DNA of 64,000 nt from Clostridium moniliforme (GTDB lineage Bacteria > Bacillota > Clostridia > Clostridiales > Clostridiaceae). Under the pieces are notes generated by a model. That model did not search any database. It was given only the letters and a program-made list of their open reading frames with translations, and was not told the DNA's origin. Below, piece after piece: positions 9,094 to 17,180 of the stretch (positions are counted from its first letter, which is position 1; each line of letters begins with the position of its first letter). A program made the translations under genes and the position numbers. The stretch is taken from the NCBI RefSeq assembly GCF_017873235.1, contig NZ_JAGGJZ010000002.1:62001-126000 (forward strand), written 5' to 3'.

Positions 9094-9798
9094 GTGAGTG
9101 AAGAAAATATAAATATAAGAAAAATTATTTCTATCTTGAAGAAAAAAATAAAATTAATTATTGGAATTACAGCATTAATTACAGTAGTTACAGCATTAAT
9201 TAGTTTTTTTGTAATAACACCTAAATATGAAGTAAAAACTAAACTGTTTATTGGAAAAGAAGGAAGCTTAAGTGAAGAATATAATAGTAGTGATGTAGAA
9301 ATGTACAAAAGACTTTTAACTACATATGCAGAAATTATGAAATCAGAAGATTTAATTAATGAGGCATTAAATTCAGAAAAAATATATGTAGAAGATAAAA
9401 ATGTATATAAAAATTTAAAGGTTATTCCAAGAGAGGATACTCAAATAATTGAAGTATCATATATAGATGAGGACAAATATACAGCATTTAAATTTGCAAA
9501 TGGATTAGTTGATAAATTTACTGAACAATCAAAAAAGTTAATTCCTATGGGAAATATTCAAGTTATACAAAAGGCAAAAATACCAACTAACCAAGTAAGC
9601 CCTAACAAGATAATGAATATATCCATAGCATTTATTTTAGGAATAATGATTAGTATTGGATTAGTACTTATATTAGACTTTATGGACAATACTATAAAAA
9701 CAAAGGAAGATATTATAGGTATTGCAATATTAGGAGATATACCAAACTTAAAAAATTGTGTAAGTAAAACAAAAAATAAAAAGAGAGGGAATAAATAA
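9094..9798 (+). CDS. Wzz/CapA-type chain-length determinant (BY-kinase modulator)
   Basis: A 234-residue Wzz-domain membrane protein: cytoplasmic N-terminus, a first transmembrane segment (about 20-42), an extracytoplasmic domain, and a second transmembrane segment (about 170-192) preceded by the Pro-containing AKIPTNQVSPNK typical of the family. The cytoplasmic end DFMDNTIKTKEDI is the part that in Gram-positives contacts the partner tyrosine kinase. It starts with GTG 9094 behind a GGGGGGGAG ribosome site at an unusually long distance of about 12 bases. The stop overlaps the kinase start (TAATG). The role would be controlling capsule chain length together with the kinase. Confidence 0.9.
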   Translation: MSEENINIRKIISILKKKIKLIIGITALITVVTALISFFVITPKYEVKTKLFIGKEGSLSEEYNSSDVEMYKRLLTTYAEIMKSEDLINEALNSEKIYVEDKNVYKNLKVIPREDTQIIEVSYIDEDKYTAFKFANGLVDKFTEQSKKLIPMGNIQVIQKAKIPTNQVSPNKIMNISIAFILGIMISIGLVLILDFMDNTIKTKEDIIGIAILGDIPNLKNCVSKTKNKKRGNK

Positions 9799-10448
9799 TG
9801 ATTATATTAGATAAAAATTTAAATTTGCAAGTAGCTGAAGATTATAGAGCATTAAGAAGTAATATTAAATATTCTTCTTTTGATAATAAAATTAAGAAAA
9901 TACTAGTAACCAGTTCAGAACCTGGAGAAGGAAAATCAATTACAGTTGGAAATCTTGCTTTAGTTTTTGCAGAAGACAAAAAGAAAACATTAATAATAGA
10001 TTGTGACTTAAGAAAACCTAGTATATATAAAAAATTTAACATATCAAATACTATAGGCCTTTCTGATGTAATTATGAATATGGGAAATTTGGAAAATGCT
10101 ATTATAAAATATTCTGAATATCTAGATATTCTTCCTTCAGGAAAGATACCTCCAAATCCATCAGAAATGATTGGATCAATGACTATGGACATGCTTTTAG
10201 AAAAACTTTCAGAAATATATGACTTAATTATAATAGATAGTCCTCCAATACTTGCAGTTACAGATGCTCAAATTATATCTACTAAAGTTGATGGTACATT
10301 AATAGTTGTTAGGTCAGGAAAAACAAAAATAGAAACATTAAATTTAGCAAAATCCACATTAAATAAAGTTAATGCAAAAATTTTAGGTGCTGTTTTGAAT
10401 GGAAGAGATAAAAGCAGAGAAAGTTATTATGATTATTATGGAGAATAG
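9798..10448 (+). CDS. Capsular tyrosine autokinase (BY-kinase, CapB/YwqD-like)
   Basis: A 216-residue cytoplasmic bacterial tyrosine kinase without its own membrane domain, so it needs the preceding Wzz-type activator. Visible motifs are Walker A SSEPGEGKS (39-47), Walker A' LIIDCDLRKPS, and Walker B LIIIDSPPIL. The C-terminus ends in the tyrosine cluster ESYYDYYGE, the autophosphorylation tail. The conserved EDYRALRSNI near the N-terminus is the subunit-contact motif of BY-kinases. The start overlaps the wzz stop. No CpsB/YwqE-type phosphatase gene is present in the window. Confidence 0.93.
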   Translation: MIILDKNLNLQVAEDYRALRSNIKYSSFDNKIKKILVTSSEPGEGKSITVGNLALVFAEDKKKTLIIDCDLRKPSIYKKFNISNTIGLSDVIMNMGNLENAIIKYSEYLDILPSGKIPPNPSEMIGSMTMDMLLEKLSEIYDLIIIDSPPILAVTDAQIISTKVDGTLIVVRSGKTKIETLNLAKSTLNKVNAKILGAVLNGRDKSRESYYDYYGE

Positions 10449-10450
10449 AT

Positions 10451-12322
10451 ATGAGTTTATTAAATAAATTTAAATTACCAATTTTATTTTTTGTAGATTT
10501 TATATCGATAAACTTAGCATATTTTTTTAGCTTTCATTTAAGATTTGATTTGAATATACCTAATATATATTTAGACAAATACCTAAAAGTCATTTTAATA
10601 TTGTTCTTATTATATTTTATACCATTATATTTTTTAAATATGTATAAAAGCATATGGAGTAGTGCTGGAATTGATGAATTTATTAAAGGGGGTACTGCTT
10701 GTTTAATTGGCGGAAGTTTAAACTTAATTTATAATTTAGTATTTTATAAAGGTATGCCTAATTCAGTAATAATAATTAGCTCGATTTTAATATTTATTTT
10801 AATTATGGGAACTAGATTATCTTATAGAATAATTACTAGATTATCTTTATATAAAAAAATAAAAAACTATAAAAATAAGAAAAAAACATTAATTATAGGT
10901 GCTGGATATTGTGGGCAGATGGTTATAGAAGAGATATTTAATAATGAAGAAAGAAATATGTTGCCTGTAGCAATTATAGATGATGATAAAAAAAAGCTCG
11001 GAAAAATCTTAAGGGGAATAAAAGTAATTGGAAATAGAAATGATATAAAAAGTATTGTAGATAAAGAAAATATAGAAGTTATCTTAATTGCTATTTTTAA
11101 AATATCAGCTAAAGATAAAAAAGAAATTATAGAAATATGTAGTGAAACAAAGGCAAAGGTTAAAATATTACCTGGAATTTATGAAAATATTCAAGGACAA
11201 GTTAATATTAACAAAATGAGAGATGTAGATTTTAAAGATTTACTTGGTAGAGAAGAAATAACTTTAGATAAAAGTGGAGTGGAAAAGTATATAAAAGATA
11301 AAATAGTTTTAGTTACAGGAGGAGGTGGATCTATTGGTTCAGAACTTTGCAGGCAGATAGCTAAGTTTTCACCTAAATCACTTATTATTTTAGATATATA
11401 TGAAAATAATGTATATAATTTGCAAAATGAACTAACTAGAAATTTTAAAGAATTAAATAAAGAAATAATTATAGCTTCAGTAAGAGATAAAATTAGGATG
11501 GAAAAGATATTTAAGAAATATAAACCTGATGTAGTATTTCATGCAGCAGCACATAAACATGTTCCTTTAATGGAAGGAAATCCAGAAGAAGCTATAAAAA
11601 ATAATGTTATTGGTACATTAAATACTTGTGAAGTTTCTAGTAAATATGGAGTAAGTAGATTTGTACTTATATCTACAGATAAAGCAGTAAATCCAACTAA
11701 TATAATGGGAGCAACTAAAAGACTTTGTGAAATGATAGTTCAAGGTATGAATAATTCAAGTAAAACAGAATTTGTTGCTGTTAGATTTGGAAATGTTCTT
11801 GGTAGTAATGGATCAGTTATTCCACTTTTTAAAGAGCAGATAAAATCTGGAGGCCCTGTTACTATAACTCATAAGGATATAACAAGATATTTTATGTTAA
11901 TTCCTGAGGCTGCACAACTTGTACTTCAAGCTGGAGCTTATGCAAAAGGTGGAGAAATATTTGTTCTTGATATGGGAAGTCCAGTTAAAATATATGATTT
12001 AGCAAAAAAACTTATTAAACTTTCTGGATTTGAACCTAATAAAGATATTTATATAGAAGAGATTGGATTAAGACCTGGAGAAAAATTATATGAGGAACTT
12101 CTTATGAAGGAGGAAGGGTTAAAAGCTACAAAAAATAAAAGTATATTTATAGGAAAACCTTCAAAATTTAATATTAATGATATAAAGAAGAATATAGAAG
12201 ATTTACTAACTATTACTTTAAATGAAGATAATAGAGCTTTAAGGATGAAGATGAAAGAAATAGTACCAACATATGTGGAAATACCTAAAGATACAGATAG
12301 AGTTTTATCAAAAATAATGTAG
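10451..12322 (+). CDS. Membrane-bound UDP-sugar 4,6-dehydratase (PglF/CapD/WbpM family)
   Basis: A 623-residue protein with four N-terminal membrane helices (about 8-29, 45-65, 83-99, 105-123), a CoA-binding-like Rossmann domain (LIIGAGYCGQMV, 147-158) and a C-terminal SDR domain (VTGGGGSIGSE, 288-298; M419 and K423 in NIMGATK as the atypical MxxxK pair). This layout is the full-length PglF/WbpM form, which converts UDP-GlcNAc to the 4-keto-6-deoxy sugar with retention at C5. With the aminotransferase 25 bases downstream it would make a UDP-4-amino-4,6-dideoxy-GlcNAc (bacillosamine route). No PglD-type acetyltransferase is present here. Confidence 0.9.
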   Translation: MSLLNKFKLPILFFVDFISINLAYFFSFHLRFDLNIPNIYLDKYLKVILILFLLYFIPLYFLNMYKSIWSSAGIDEFIKGGTACLIGGSLNLIYNLVFYKGMPNSVIIISSILIFILIMGTRLSYRIITRLSLYKKIKNYKNKKKTLIIGAGYCGQMVIEEIFNNEERNMLPVAIIDDDKKKLGKILRGIKVIGNRNDIKSIVDKENIEVILIAIFKISAKDKKEIIEICSETKAKVKILPGIYENIQGQVNINKMRDVDFKDLLGREEITLDKSGVEKYIKDKIVLVTGGGGSIGSELCRQIAKFSPKSLIILDIYENNVYNLQNELTRNFKELNKEIIIASVRDKIRMEKIFKKYKPDVVFHAAAHKHVPLMEGNPEEAIKNNVIGTLNTCEVSSKYGVSRFVLISTDKAVNPTNIMGATKRLCEMIVQGMNNSSKTEFVAVRFGNVLGSNGSVIPLFKEQIKSGGPVTITHKDITRYFMLIPEAAQLVLQAGAYAKGGEIFVLDMGSPVKIYDLAKKLIKLSGFEPNKDIYIEEIGLRPGEKLYEELLMKEEGLKATKNKSIFIGKPSKFNINDIKKNIEDLLTITLNEDNRALRMKMKEIVPTYVEIPKDTDRVLSKIM

Positions 12323-12347
12323 TTTATATATTTATGGAGGAGGGCAT

Positions 12348-13484
12348 ATGGGATATAAGAAAATATTTCTTTCATCACCACATATGGGGGGAGACGAAGA
12401 AAAATTTATTAAAGAGGCTTTTAATTCTAATTGGATTGCACCACTTGGACCTAATGTAAATAATTTTGAAGAAGAGGTTTCAAAATATTTAGGAATAAAG
12501 TGTGGAGCTGCCTTAATTTCTGGAACAGCTGCTATTCATATGGCACTTAAAGCTATTGGAATAAAAAGAGGAGATAGAATTTTATGTTCTACCCTTACTT
12601 TTTCTGCAAGTTGTAATCCTATTATATATGAAGGAGGAGAACCAATATTTATAGATTCTGAAAAAGAATCTTGGAATATGTGTCCTTATGCCCTTGAAAA
12701 AGCTTTTTTAGAATGTGAAAGGGAAGGAAAACTTCCTAAAGCTGTAATTGTAGTTCATCTTTATGGACAATCAGCTAATATGGAGAAGATACTTGAGTTA
12801 TGCAATAAATATAATTGCAAAATAATAGAGGATGCAGCAGAAAGTTTAGGAGCGACTTATAAAGGTATACAAACAGGTACTTTAGGGGATTTTGGTGTGT
12901 TTTCTTTTAATGGAAATAAAATAATAACAACATCTGGTGGAGGAATGATTGTTTCTAATAATAAAGAAAAAATTGAAAAAATTAAATTTTGGAGTACACA
13001 GGCTAGGGAAAAGGAAAGGCATTATGAGCATAGGGAGTTAGGTTTTAATTATAGAATGAGTAATATTGTTGCAGGAATTGGGAGAGGACAACTTAAAGTT
13101 TTAAATGAAAGAATTAAAAAGAAAAAAGAAATTTTTGAAACTTATAAAGAAGGATTTAAAGATATTTCTGATATTAAAATGATGCCTATAAAGGATTATG
13201 GAAATCCGAATTATTGGCTAAGTTGTATAACTTTATCTAGAGAATCAAAGGTTAAACCAATAGATATAATTTTAGCTCTTGAAAGGGAAAATATAGAGGC
13301 AAGACCAATATGGAAACCAATGCACATGCAACCTTTATATAATAAGTATAAGTTTTTTACAAAGGGTAAGAAATCTATAGCAGAGGATGTTTTTAATAGG
13401 GGAGTATGTTTACCATCAGATACAAAAAATACTGATGAAGATATGATAAGAATTATAGAAATTATAAAAAAGTTATTTATATAA
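12348..13484 (+). CDS. DegT/DnrJ/EryC1/StrS aminotransferase (PglE-like)
   Basis: A 378-residue PLP-dependent sugar aminotransferase. The start MGYKKIFLSSPHMGGDEE and the segment LGPNVNNFEEEVSKYLG resemble UDP-4-keto-6-deoxy-GlcNAc 4-aminotransferases. PLP contacts are SGTAAIHMAL (58-67), EDAAESLG (161-168; D162 contacts the ring nitrogen) and FSFNGNKIITTSGGG with Schiff-base Lys191. The product would be UDP-4-amino-4,6-dideoxy-GlcNAc from the product of the upstream dehydratase. The ribosome site GGAGGAGG is strong. It is the last gene of the polysaccharide region; no terminator is evident before the riboswitch promoter. Confidence 0.9.
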   Translation: MGYKKIFLSSPHMGGDEEKFIKEAFNSNWIAPLGPNVNNFEEEVSKYLGIKCGAALISGTAAIHMALKAIGIKRGDRILCSTLTFSASCNPIIYEGGEPIFIDSEKESWNMCPYALEKAFLECEREGKLPKAVIVVHLYGQSANMEKILELCNKYNCKIIEDAAESLGATYKGIQTGTLGDFGVFSFNGNKIITTSGGGMIVSNNKEKIEKIKFWSTQAREKERHYEHRELGFNYRMSNIVAGIGRGQLKVLNERIKKKKEIFETYKEGFKDISDIKMMPIKDYGNPNYWLSCITLSRESKVKPIDIILALERENIEARPIWKPMHMQPLYNKYKFFTKGKKSIAEDVFNRGVCLPSDTKNTDEDMIRIIEIIKKLFI

Positions 13485-13551
13485 TAAATATAAAAAATAA
13501 AGTAAATATTATTAAAAATTTATAAATATACTAAAATTAAATAAAAATAAA

Positions 13552-13580
13552 TTGACAATATTCGTGTATAGTGATAACAT
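13552..13580 (+). promoter_or_regulatory. Sigma-A promoter of purine riboswitch leader
   Basis: Perfect -35 TTGACA (13552-13557), a 17-base spacer and -10 TAACAT (13575-13580), placing the start of transcription just before the aptamer. Confidence 0.75.
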
Positions 13581-13599
13581 TCAACTGTAAAAAGAATAG

Positions 13600-13674
13600 T
13601 TCATCCGTATAATCCTAAAAATAAGGTTTAGGAGTATCTACCAGAGCACCATAAATCTCTGACTATGGGTGAAT
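13600..13674 (+). ncRNA. Purine (guanine-type) riboswitch aptamer
   Basis: Three-way junction of the purine riboswitch class. P1 arms are TTCATCCGTA and TATGGGTGAA. The J1/2-P2 strand begins TATAATCCTAAA, L2 is AATAAGG, and TTTAGGAG then TATCTACC follow. P3 arms CAGAG and CTCTG enclose an L3 with ACCATAAA. J3/1 reads GACTATGGG: the C in GACTAT is the specificity base that pairs with guanine or hypoxanthine, whereas adenine riboswitches have U there. The two loops show the conserved residues for the kissing contact, with small deviations (AATAAGG rather than ATATGG-like). It precedes a purine permease, as expected. Confidence 0.95.
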
Positions 13675-13690
13675 CCTAAAGTTGCAATTT

Positions 13691-13745
13691 AAAAGATTCT
13701 ATTTTGGATTTACTCATAAATCCAAAATAGAATCTTTTTATTTTT
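13691..13745 (+). terminator. Riboswitch expression-platform terminator
   Basis: A 22-bp perfect hairpin: arms 13691-13712 and 13717-13738, loop CTCA, then T-rich TTATTTTTT. It lies just after the guanine aptamer, so ligand binding is expected to favour termination before the permease gene (OFF switch). Confidence 0.92.
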
Positions 13746-13787
13746 TAGACAATTAAATTATTTAACCTAAAGGAGAGGAAATAACAT

Positions 13788-15215
13788 ATGAAGAAAGAGG
13801 AAAATAAAAAAGAAAAATCATTTTTAGATTCATTTTTTAAACTTACAGAAAATAAAACAACAGTAAAAACAGAAATTATAGCAGGAATAACAACTTTTAT
13901 AACAATGGCTTATATAATATTTGTTAATCCATCAATTCTTATGCAAGCTGGAATGAATTCAAAAGGTTTAATGGGAGAGGCTGCAATTCATTCAGGGCTT
14001 TCAGCAATTAATGACCCAGTTATAGCTTCAGTTTTTGGAGCCACTTGTATAGCAGCAGCTATAGGAACATTTATAATGGCTCTTTATGCAAATTTACCAT
14101 TTGCTCAAGCACCAGGAATGGGATTAAATGCTTTCTTTACATATAGTGTATGTTTAACTTTAGGATATACATGGCAACAAGCTTTAGCAGCAGTATTTAT
14201 TTCAGGATTATTATTTATAATAATTACATTAACATCTATAAGAGAAAAAATTGTTGATGCTCTTCCTAGTAATTTAAAACTTGCAATATCAGGTGGAATA
14301 GGTCTTTTTATTGCTCTTATAGGATTTAAAAGTGGTGGAATAATTGTATCAAATCCAGCTACATTAGTTAGTTTTGGGGACTTTACAAATCCACATACAA
14401 TCCTAACTCTTATAGGAATTGTTATAACAGCTATAATGATGGCTAGAGGAGTTAAGGGTTCAATACTTATAGGAATAGTTGTTACAACAATAATTGGTAT
14501 TCCACTTGGAGTAACTAACTTAACAGGAATACATGTTATAAGTGCACCACCATCACTTGCACCAACTTTATTTGCTTTTGATTTTAAAGGATTATTAGGT
14601 CTTGGAAAGGCTGGAATAGTTGGAGCGTTTTCAAGTTTATTTATGGTAGTTATTACTTTTAGCTTAGTTGATTTATTTGATACAATAGGCACATTAGTAG
14701 GAACAGCTCAAAAAGCAAAGATGGTAGATAAAAATGGAAGAGTTAAAAATATGCATAAAGCATTATTATCAGATGCTGTTGCAACAACAGTAGGTTCAGC
14801 ACTTGGAACAAGTACTGTAGTAACTTATGTAGAATCTACAGCAGGAGTTTCAGAAGGAGGAAGAACAGGACTTACTTCTTTAACAACAGGAATTTTATTT
14901 ATTTTAGCTTTATTCTTTGGTGGACTTGTTGGAGTAGTTCCAGCAGAAGCTACAGCACCAGCACTTGTAATAGTTGGAGTTCTTATGATTGGTGGAATAA
15001 CAAAAATAGATTTTAGTGACTTTACAGAGGCACTTCCAGCATTTTTTACAATAGCAATTATGCCCTTTAGTTACAGTATAGCAAATGGAATAGCAGCAGG
15101 AATAATATTTTATCCAATAGTAAAGATAGTTACAGGAAAGTATAAAGAAGTACATCCAATAGTATATATATTAGCTTTATTATTTATATTAAGATTTACA
15201 GTACTGCCACAATAA
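13788..15215 (+). CDS. pbuG: Guanine/hypoxanthine permease, NCS2 AzgA/PbuG type
   Basis: A 475-residue multi-pass permease of the NCS2 family, AzgA-like branch. The N-terminal KTEIIAGITTFITMAYIIFV is the branch signature; QAPGMGLNAFFTYSVC, GFKSGGI, DLFDTIGTLVGTA and ALGTSTVVTYVESTAGVSEG are the conserved substrate and cation regions of the family. It takes up guanine and hypoxanthine by proton symport. Control by the guanine riboswitch directly upstream supports the substrate call. The start ATG 13788 follows AAAGGAGAGG. It is transcribed alone, ahead of a short ORF. Confidence 0.93.
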   Translation: MKKEENKKEKSFLDSFFKLTENKTTVKTEIIAGITTFITMAYIIFVNPSILMQAGMNSKGLMGEAAIHSGLSAINDPVIASVFGATCIAAAIGTFIMALYANLPFAQAPGMGLNAFFTYSVCLTLGYTWQQALAAVFISGLLFIIITLTSIREKIVDALPSNLKLAISGGIGLFIALIGFKSGGIIVSNPATLVSFGDFTNPHTILTLIGIVITAIMMARGVKGSILIGIVVTTIIGIPLGVTNLTGIHVISAPPSLAPTLFAFDFKGLLGLGKAGIVGAFSSLFMVVITFSLVDLFDTIGTLVGTAQKAKMVDKNGRVKNMHKALLSDAVATTVGSALGTSTVVTYVESTAGVSEGGRTGLTSLTTGILFILALFFGGLVGVVPAEATAPALVIVGVLMIGGITKIDFSDFTEALPAFFTIAIMPFSYSIANGIAAGIIFYPIVKIVTGKYKEVHPIVYILALLFILRFTVLPQ

Positions 15216-15358
15216 AAATTAATAGTATTTAAATTTAAAAATAAAATTAATTTTTTTGTAATTTTAAATAAGGTTTTATAGGAGTAAAATATTATTAGAA
15301 TAAAAAAGTCCTTAAATACAAAAACTTATTAAGAGTATTTTGTTAGGAGGAGATTTTA

Positions 15359-15472
15359 TTGGCTAAAAAAGATCAGCAATCTTCATGGAATAGTAAAAGA
15401 TTTAAAAGTCCAAAGAAAAATGATTTACCAGAAGTTCCAGAAATACAAGGAAAAGAAAAAACAAAAAATTAA
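15359..15472 (+). CDS. Small basic ORF, 37 residues, function unknown
   Basis: A TTG-initiated ORF with an excellent ribosome site: TAGGAGG ends eight bases before TTG 15359. The predicted protein starts MAKKDQQSSWNSKRF and ends KGKEKTKN-like (Q-G-K-E-K-T-K-N). It is rich in Lys, Gln, Asn and Pro, has no hydrophobic segment and is probably unstructured. It is followed seven bases after the stop by a proper intrinsic terminator, so ribosome site, ORF and terminator form a compact unit. It lies 144 bases after pbuG; whether it shares that transcript or has its own promoter is unclear. I do not recognise the family. Confidence 0.6.
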   Translation: MAKKDQQSSWNSKRFKSPKKNDLPEVPEIQGKEKTKN

Positions 15473-15478
15473 ATAATA

Positions 15479-15512
15479 AAAAAGGGATAAGATTTAATTA
15501 TCCCTTTTTATT
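15479..15512 (+). terminator. Terminator after small ORF
   Basis: Stem AAAAAGGGATAA with TTATCCCTTTTT (arms 15479-15490 and 15498-15509), 7-base loop. Confidence 0.85.
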
Positions 15513-15598
15513 TATAAAATAAATAGAAATTTTATAAATAAAATTATCAATAAATACTAACTAATTGTATACTAGGGATATTTGTAGGAGGATTTGCA

Positions 15599-16120
15599 AT
15601 GAAAAGAACAATAAAATTTAAAGATATAGATATAAAAAGTATCTATAATCCTGATAATATTCAATTTAATGATAAAAATATAAACTTAGATATGTACAAG
15701 CTATTGGATTTAGAGGAAGATTATTTGCCTAGTATCTTTAAGAAGATATATGACATTCAATTAGATGGATATATACCAATTATTCTTTATCCAGAAAAAC
15801 TAAAGAATATATTAAATGATGTAAATAATATAAATGATTTTATTGATGCTAATTGTTTATTTATATTAGATGCTAAAAGTTTAGAAGGATATTATGGAAG
15901 TAAGGTTAGAAAGGTTTCTAAAATTATTCTAAAAAATAGAATATATAATTTTATAAATAAAAATAGAGTTACTGAAGACAAAATAAGAAAAGTAATAGAT
16001 AAATATGAAGGTTGTAGTGAAGTTATAGAAGAAAGTTTTAGAAATTTAATTAATGGTGATTTAGTTGAGTTTTTAGGTAAAAGGATAAATGTTAGAAAGA
16101 AAATATTAGGTGTATTTTAA
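15599..16120 (+). CDS. Hypothetical protein, 173 residues
   Basis: I do not recognise this family. It is a soluble, Lys/Asn/Ile-rich protein without signal peptide or transmembrane segment. The N-terminal half contains LDLEEDYLPSIFKKIYD and GYIPIILYPEKLKNIL; the C-terminal half is helical and charged (VTEDKIRKVIDKYEG, EFLGKRINVRKK). The start ATG 15599 has the strong ribosome site AGGAGG nine bases upstream. It is transcribed alone, flanked by terminators on both sides, and converges with the sigma factor gene. Base composition does not differ from its neighbours. Confidence 0.75.
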   Translation: MKRTIKFKDIDIKSIYNPDNIQFNDKNINLDMYKLLDLEEDYLPSIFKKIYDIQLDGYIPIILYPEKLKNILNDVNNINDFIDANCLFILDAKSLEGYYGSKVRKVSKIILKNRIYNFINKNRVTEDKIRKVIDKYEGCSEVIEESFRNLINGDLVEFLGKRINVRKKILGVF

Positions 16121-16153
16121 TATAATAAAATAGATATTAAATTATATTAAAAT

Positions 16154-16195
16154 AAAAGGCATGGATAGAATTATATATCTTCCAATGCCTTTTTA
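16154..16195. terminator. Bidirectional terminator between converging genes
   Basis: Outer stem AAAAGGCAT (16154-16162) with ATGCCTTTT (16185-16193), a large loop with weak inner pairing, T-rich on the plus side and A-rich upstream so that it can also serve the minus-strand sigma factor gene. Confidence 0.65.
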
Positions 16196-16199
16196 ATAT

Positions 16200-16772
16200 T
16201 TAAATCGTTAATAAAATTTTTTTTAGCTTTTTTGCTAATTTACTTTTTTTATATAAACAAGTTGAATATTTTATTTTATAAATTTCAGAATATCTTTTTA
16301 AGGGACATTTAATTCCGCTATACATTAAAAATTTAAATAGTCTTTTTTCTTCATAATTTAATATATTTAATGCCTTATAAATTCTATCGTTTTCATAGTT
16401 GTTTATAAATATATCTTCAACAGTTAATTTATCTTCAATTAAATCTATAATTTCAGAACCTTCTTCAGTTTGTAGATTTAAGCTTGAAGCTTTATTATTA
16501 ATATTATTTTGTCTACAAAGATAAGCAAAGTTATTGTAAATTGCAAATTTTACGTAGGCTGAAAAGGAAGGGCTTTTTTCAATATCAAATGTATTAATAG
16601 CCTTAAGTATAGACATAATACCATATTGCATAAGATCTTCATTATCATAACAATCTATAAAAGAATATTTTTTTATTTGCTTTTTTATAATAGGAGAATA
16701 TTTATTAATTAATTTTTCCTTTGCTTCAAGATTATTTTCTTTAGCTAATTTTATTAAATTTACGTCACACAT
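16200..16772 (-). CDS. Alternative sigma-70 family RNA polymerase sigma factor
   Basis: A 190-residue protein with a sigma region 2: ALINKYSPII-type helix near 20-35, then DLMQYGIMSILKAINTFDIEKSPSFSAYVKFAIYN split over about 46-86, with the YGxxxxxxAxxxFD and FxAYxxxxIxN pattern of core binding and -10 recognition. The C-terminal part (about 130-190) is a degenerate region 4 with a Lys-rich recognition helix. Size and build resemble the small sigma factors of clostridia used for toxin, bacteriocin or stress genes, but the exact group is not clear. The start follows AAAGGGGGG at a good distance. A LexA-type box lies 90 bases upstream. No anti-sigma gene is adjacent. Confidence 0.82.
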   Translation of the reverse strand: MCDVNLIKLAKENNLEAKEKLINKYSPIIKKQIKKYSFIDCYDNEDLMQYGIMSILKAINTFDIEKSPSFSAYVKFAIYNNFAYLCRQNNINNKASSLNLQTEEGSEIIDLIEDKLTVEDIFINNYENDRIYKALNILNYEEKRLFKFLMYSGIKCPLKRYSEIYKIKYSTCLYKKSKLAKKLKKILLTI

Positions 16773-16861
16773 ATTATGTCCCCCCTTTTATTAAAATGAT
16801 ACTAAAATAAATAAGTTATATTTAATATATATGCATATATTGGAATTTACTAGAAAGAAAA

Positions 16862-16877
16862 TAGAACGTATGTTCTA
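16862..16877. promoter_or_regulatory. LexA/SOS-type box upstream of sigma factor
   Basis: TAGAACGTATGTTCTA contains GAAC-N4-GTTC with A/T flanks extending the dyad, matching the Gram-positive LexA (DinR) consensus core exactly. It lies 90 bases upstream of the minus-strand sigma factor start, in a 408-base gap (16773-17180) with no other gene start nearby, so that gene is the only plausible target. I could not fix a -35/-10 pair next to it. The rest of the gap holds AT-rich sequence and the terminator of the HAD gene. Confidence 0.65.
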
Positions 16878-17086
16878 TTTAATCTTAAAAAATATGCTTA
16901 GTAACTTTATATTTAAAATTACCAAGCTCATACAAAGATTATATTTACTTAGTTTATAATACTTCTCATTTTTCAATAAATATTGTTATCAAATATATAT
17001 TGTATAAAATTGACAAATACAAATTTAGTATACCATTTAAAGTTTTAAATGTAAATAAAATACATAAGAAAATGATTTAGTAATAA

Positions 17087-17129
17087 TAAAAAAAGCCCAA
17101 TACAAAATAATATTTATTTGTATTAGACT
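17087..17129 (-). terminator. Terminator of HAD phosphatase gene
   Basis: Minus-strand stem AGTCTAATACAAA with TTTGTATTGGGCT (13 bp with three G-U pairs), followed by seven Ts on that strand. Confidence 0.82.
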
Positions 17130-17180
17130 TTTAAAATTTTTAATATGTAGTTTTTTATAGTTAAATATAATTTTATAAAA

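Noticed and set aside
14105..14692. 195-residue open frame on the minus strand inside the permease gene
   Set aside because: Antisense shadow of pbuG: wholly contained, no ribosome site, low-complexity Ile/Pro/Thr composition that mirrors the permease codons.
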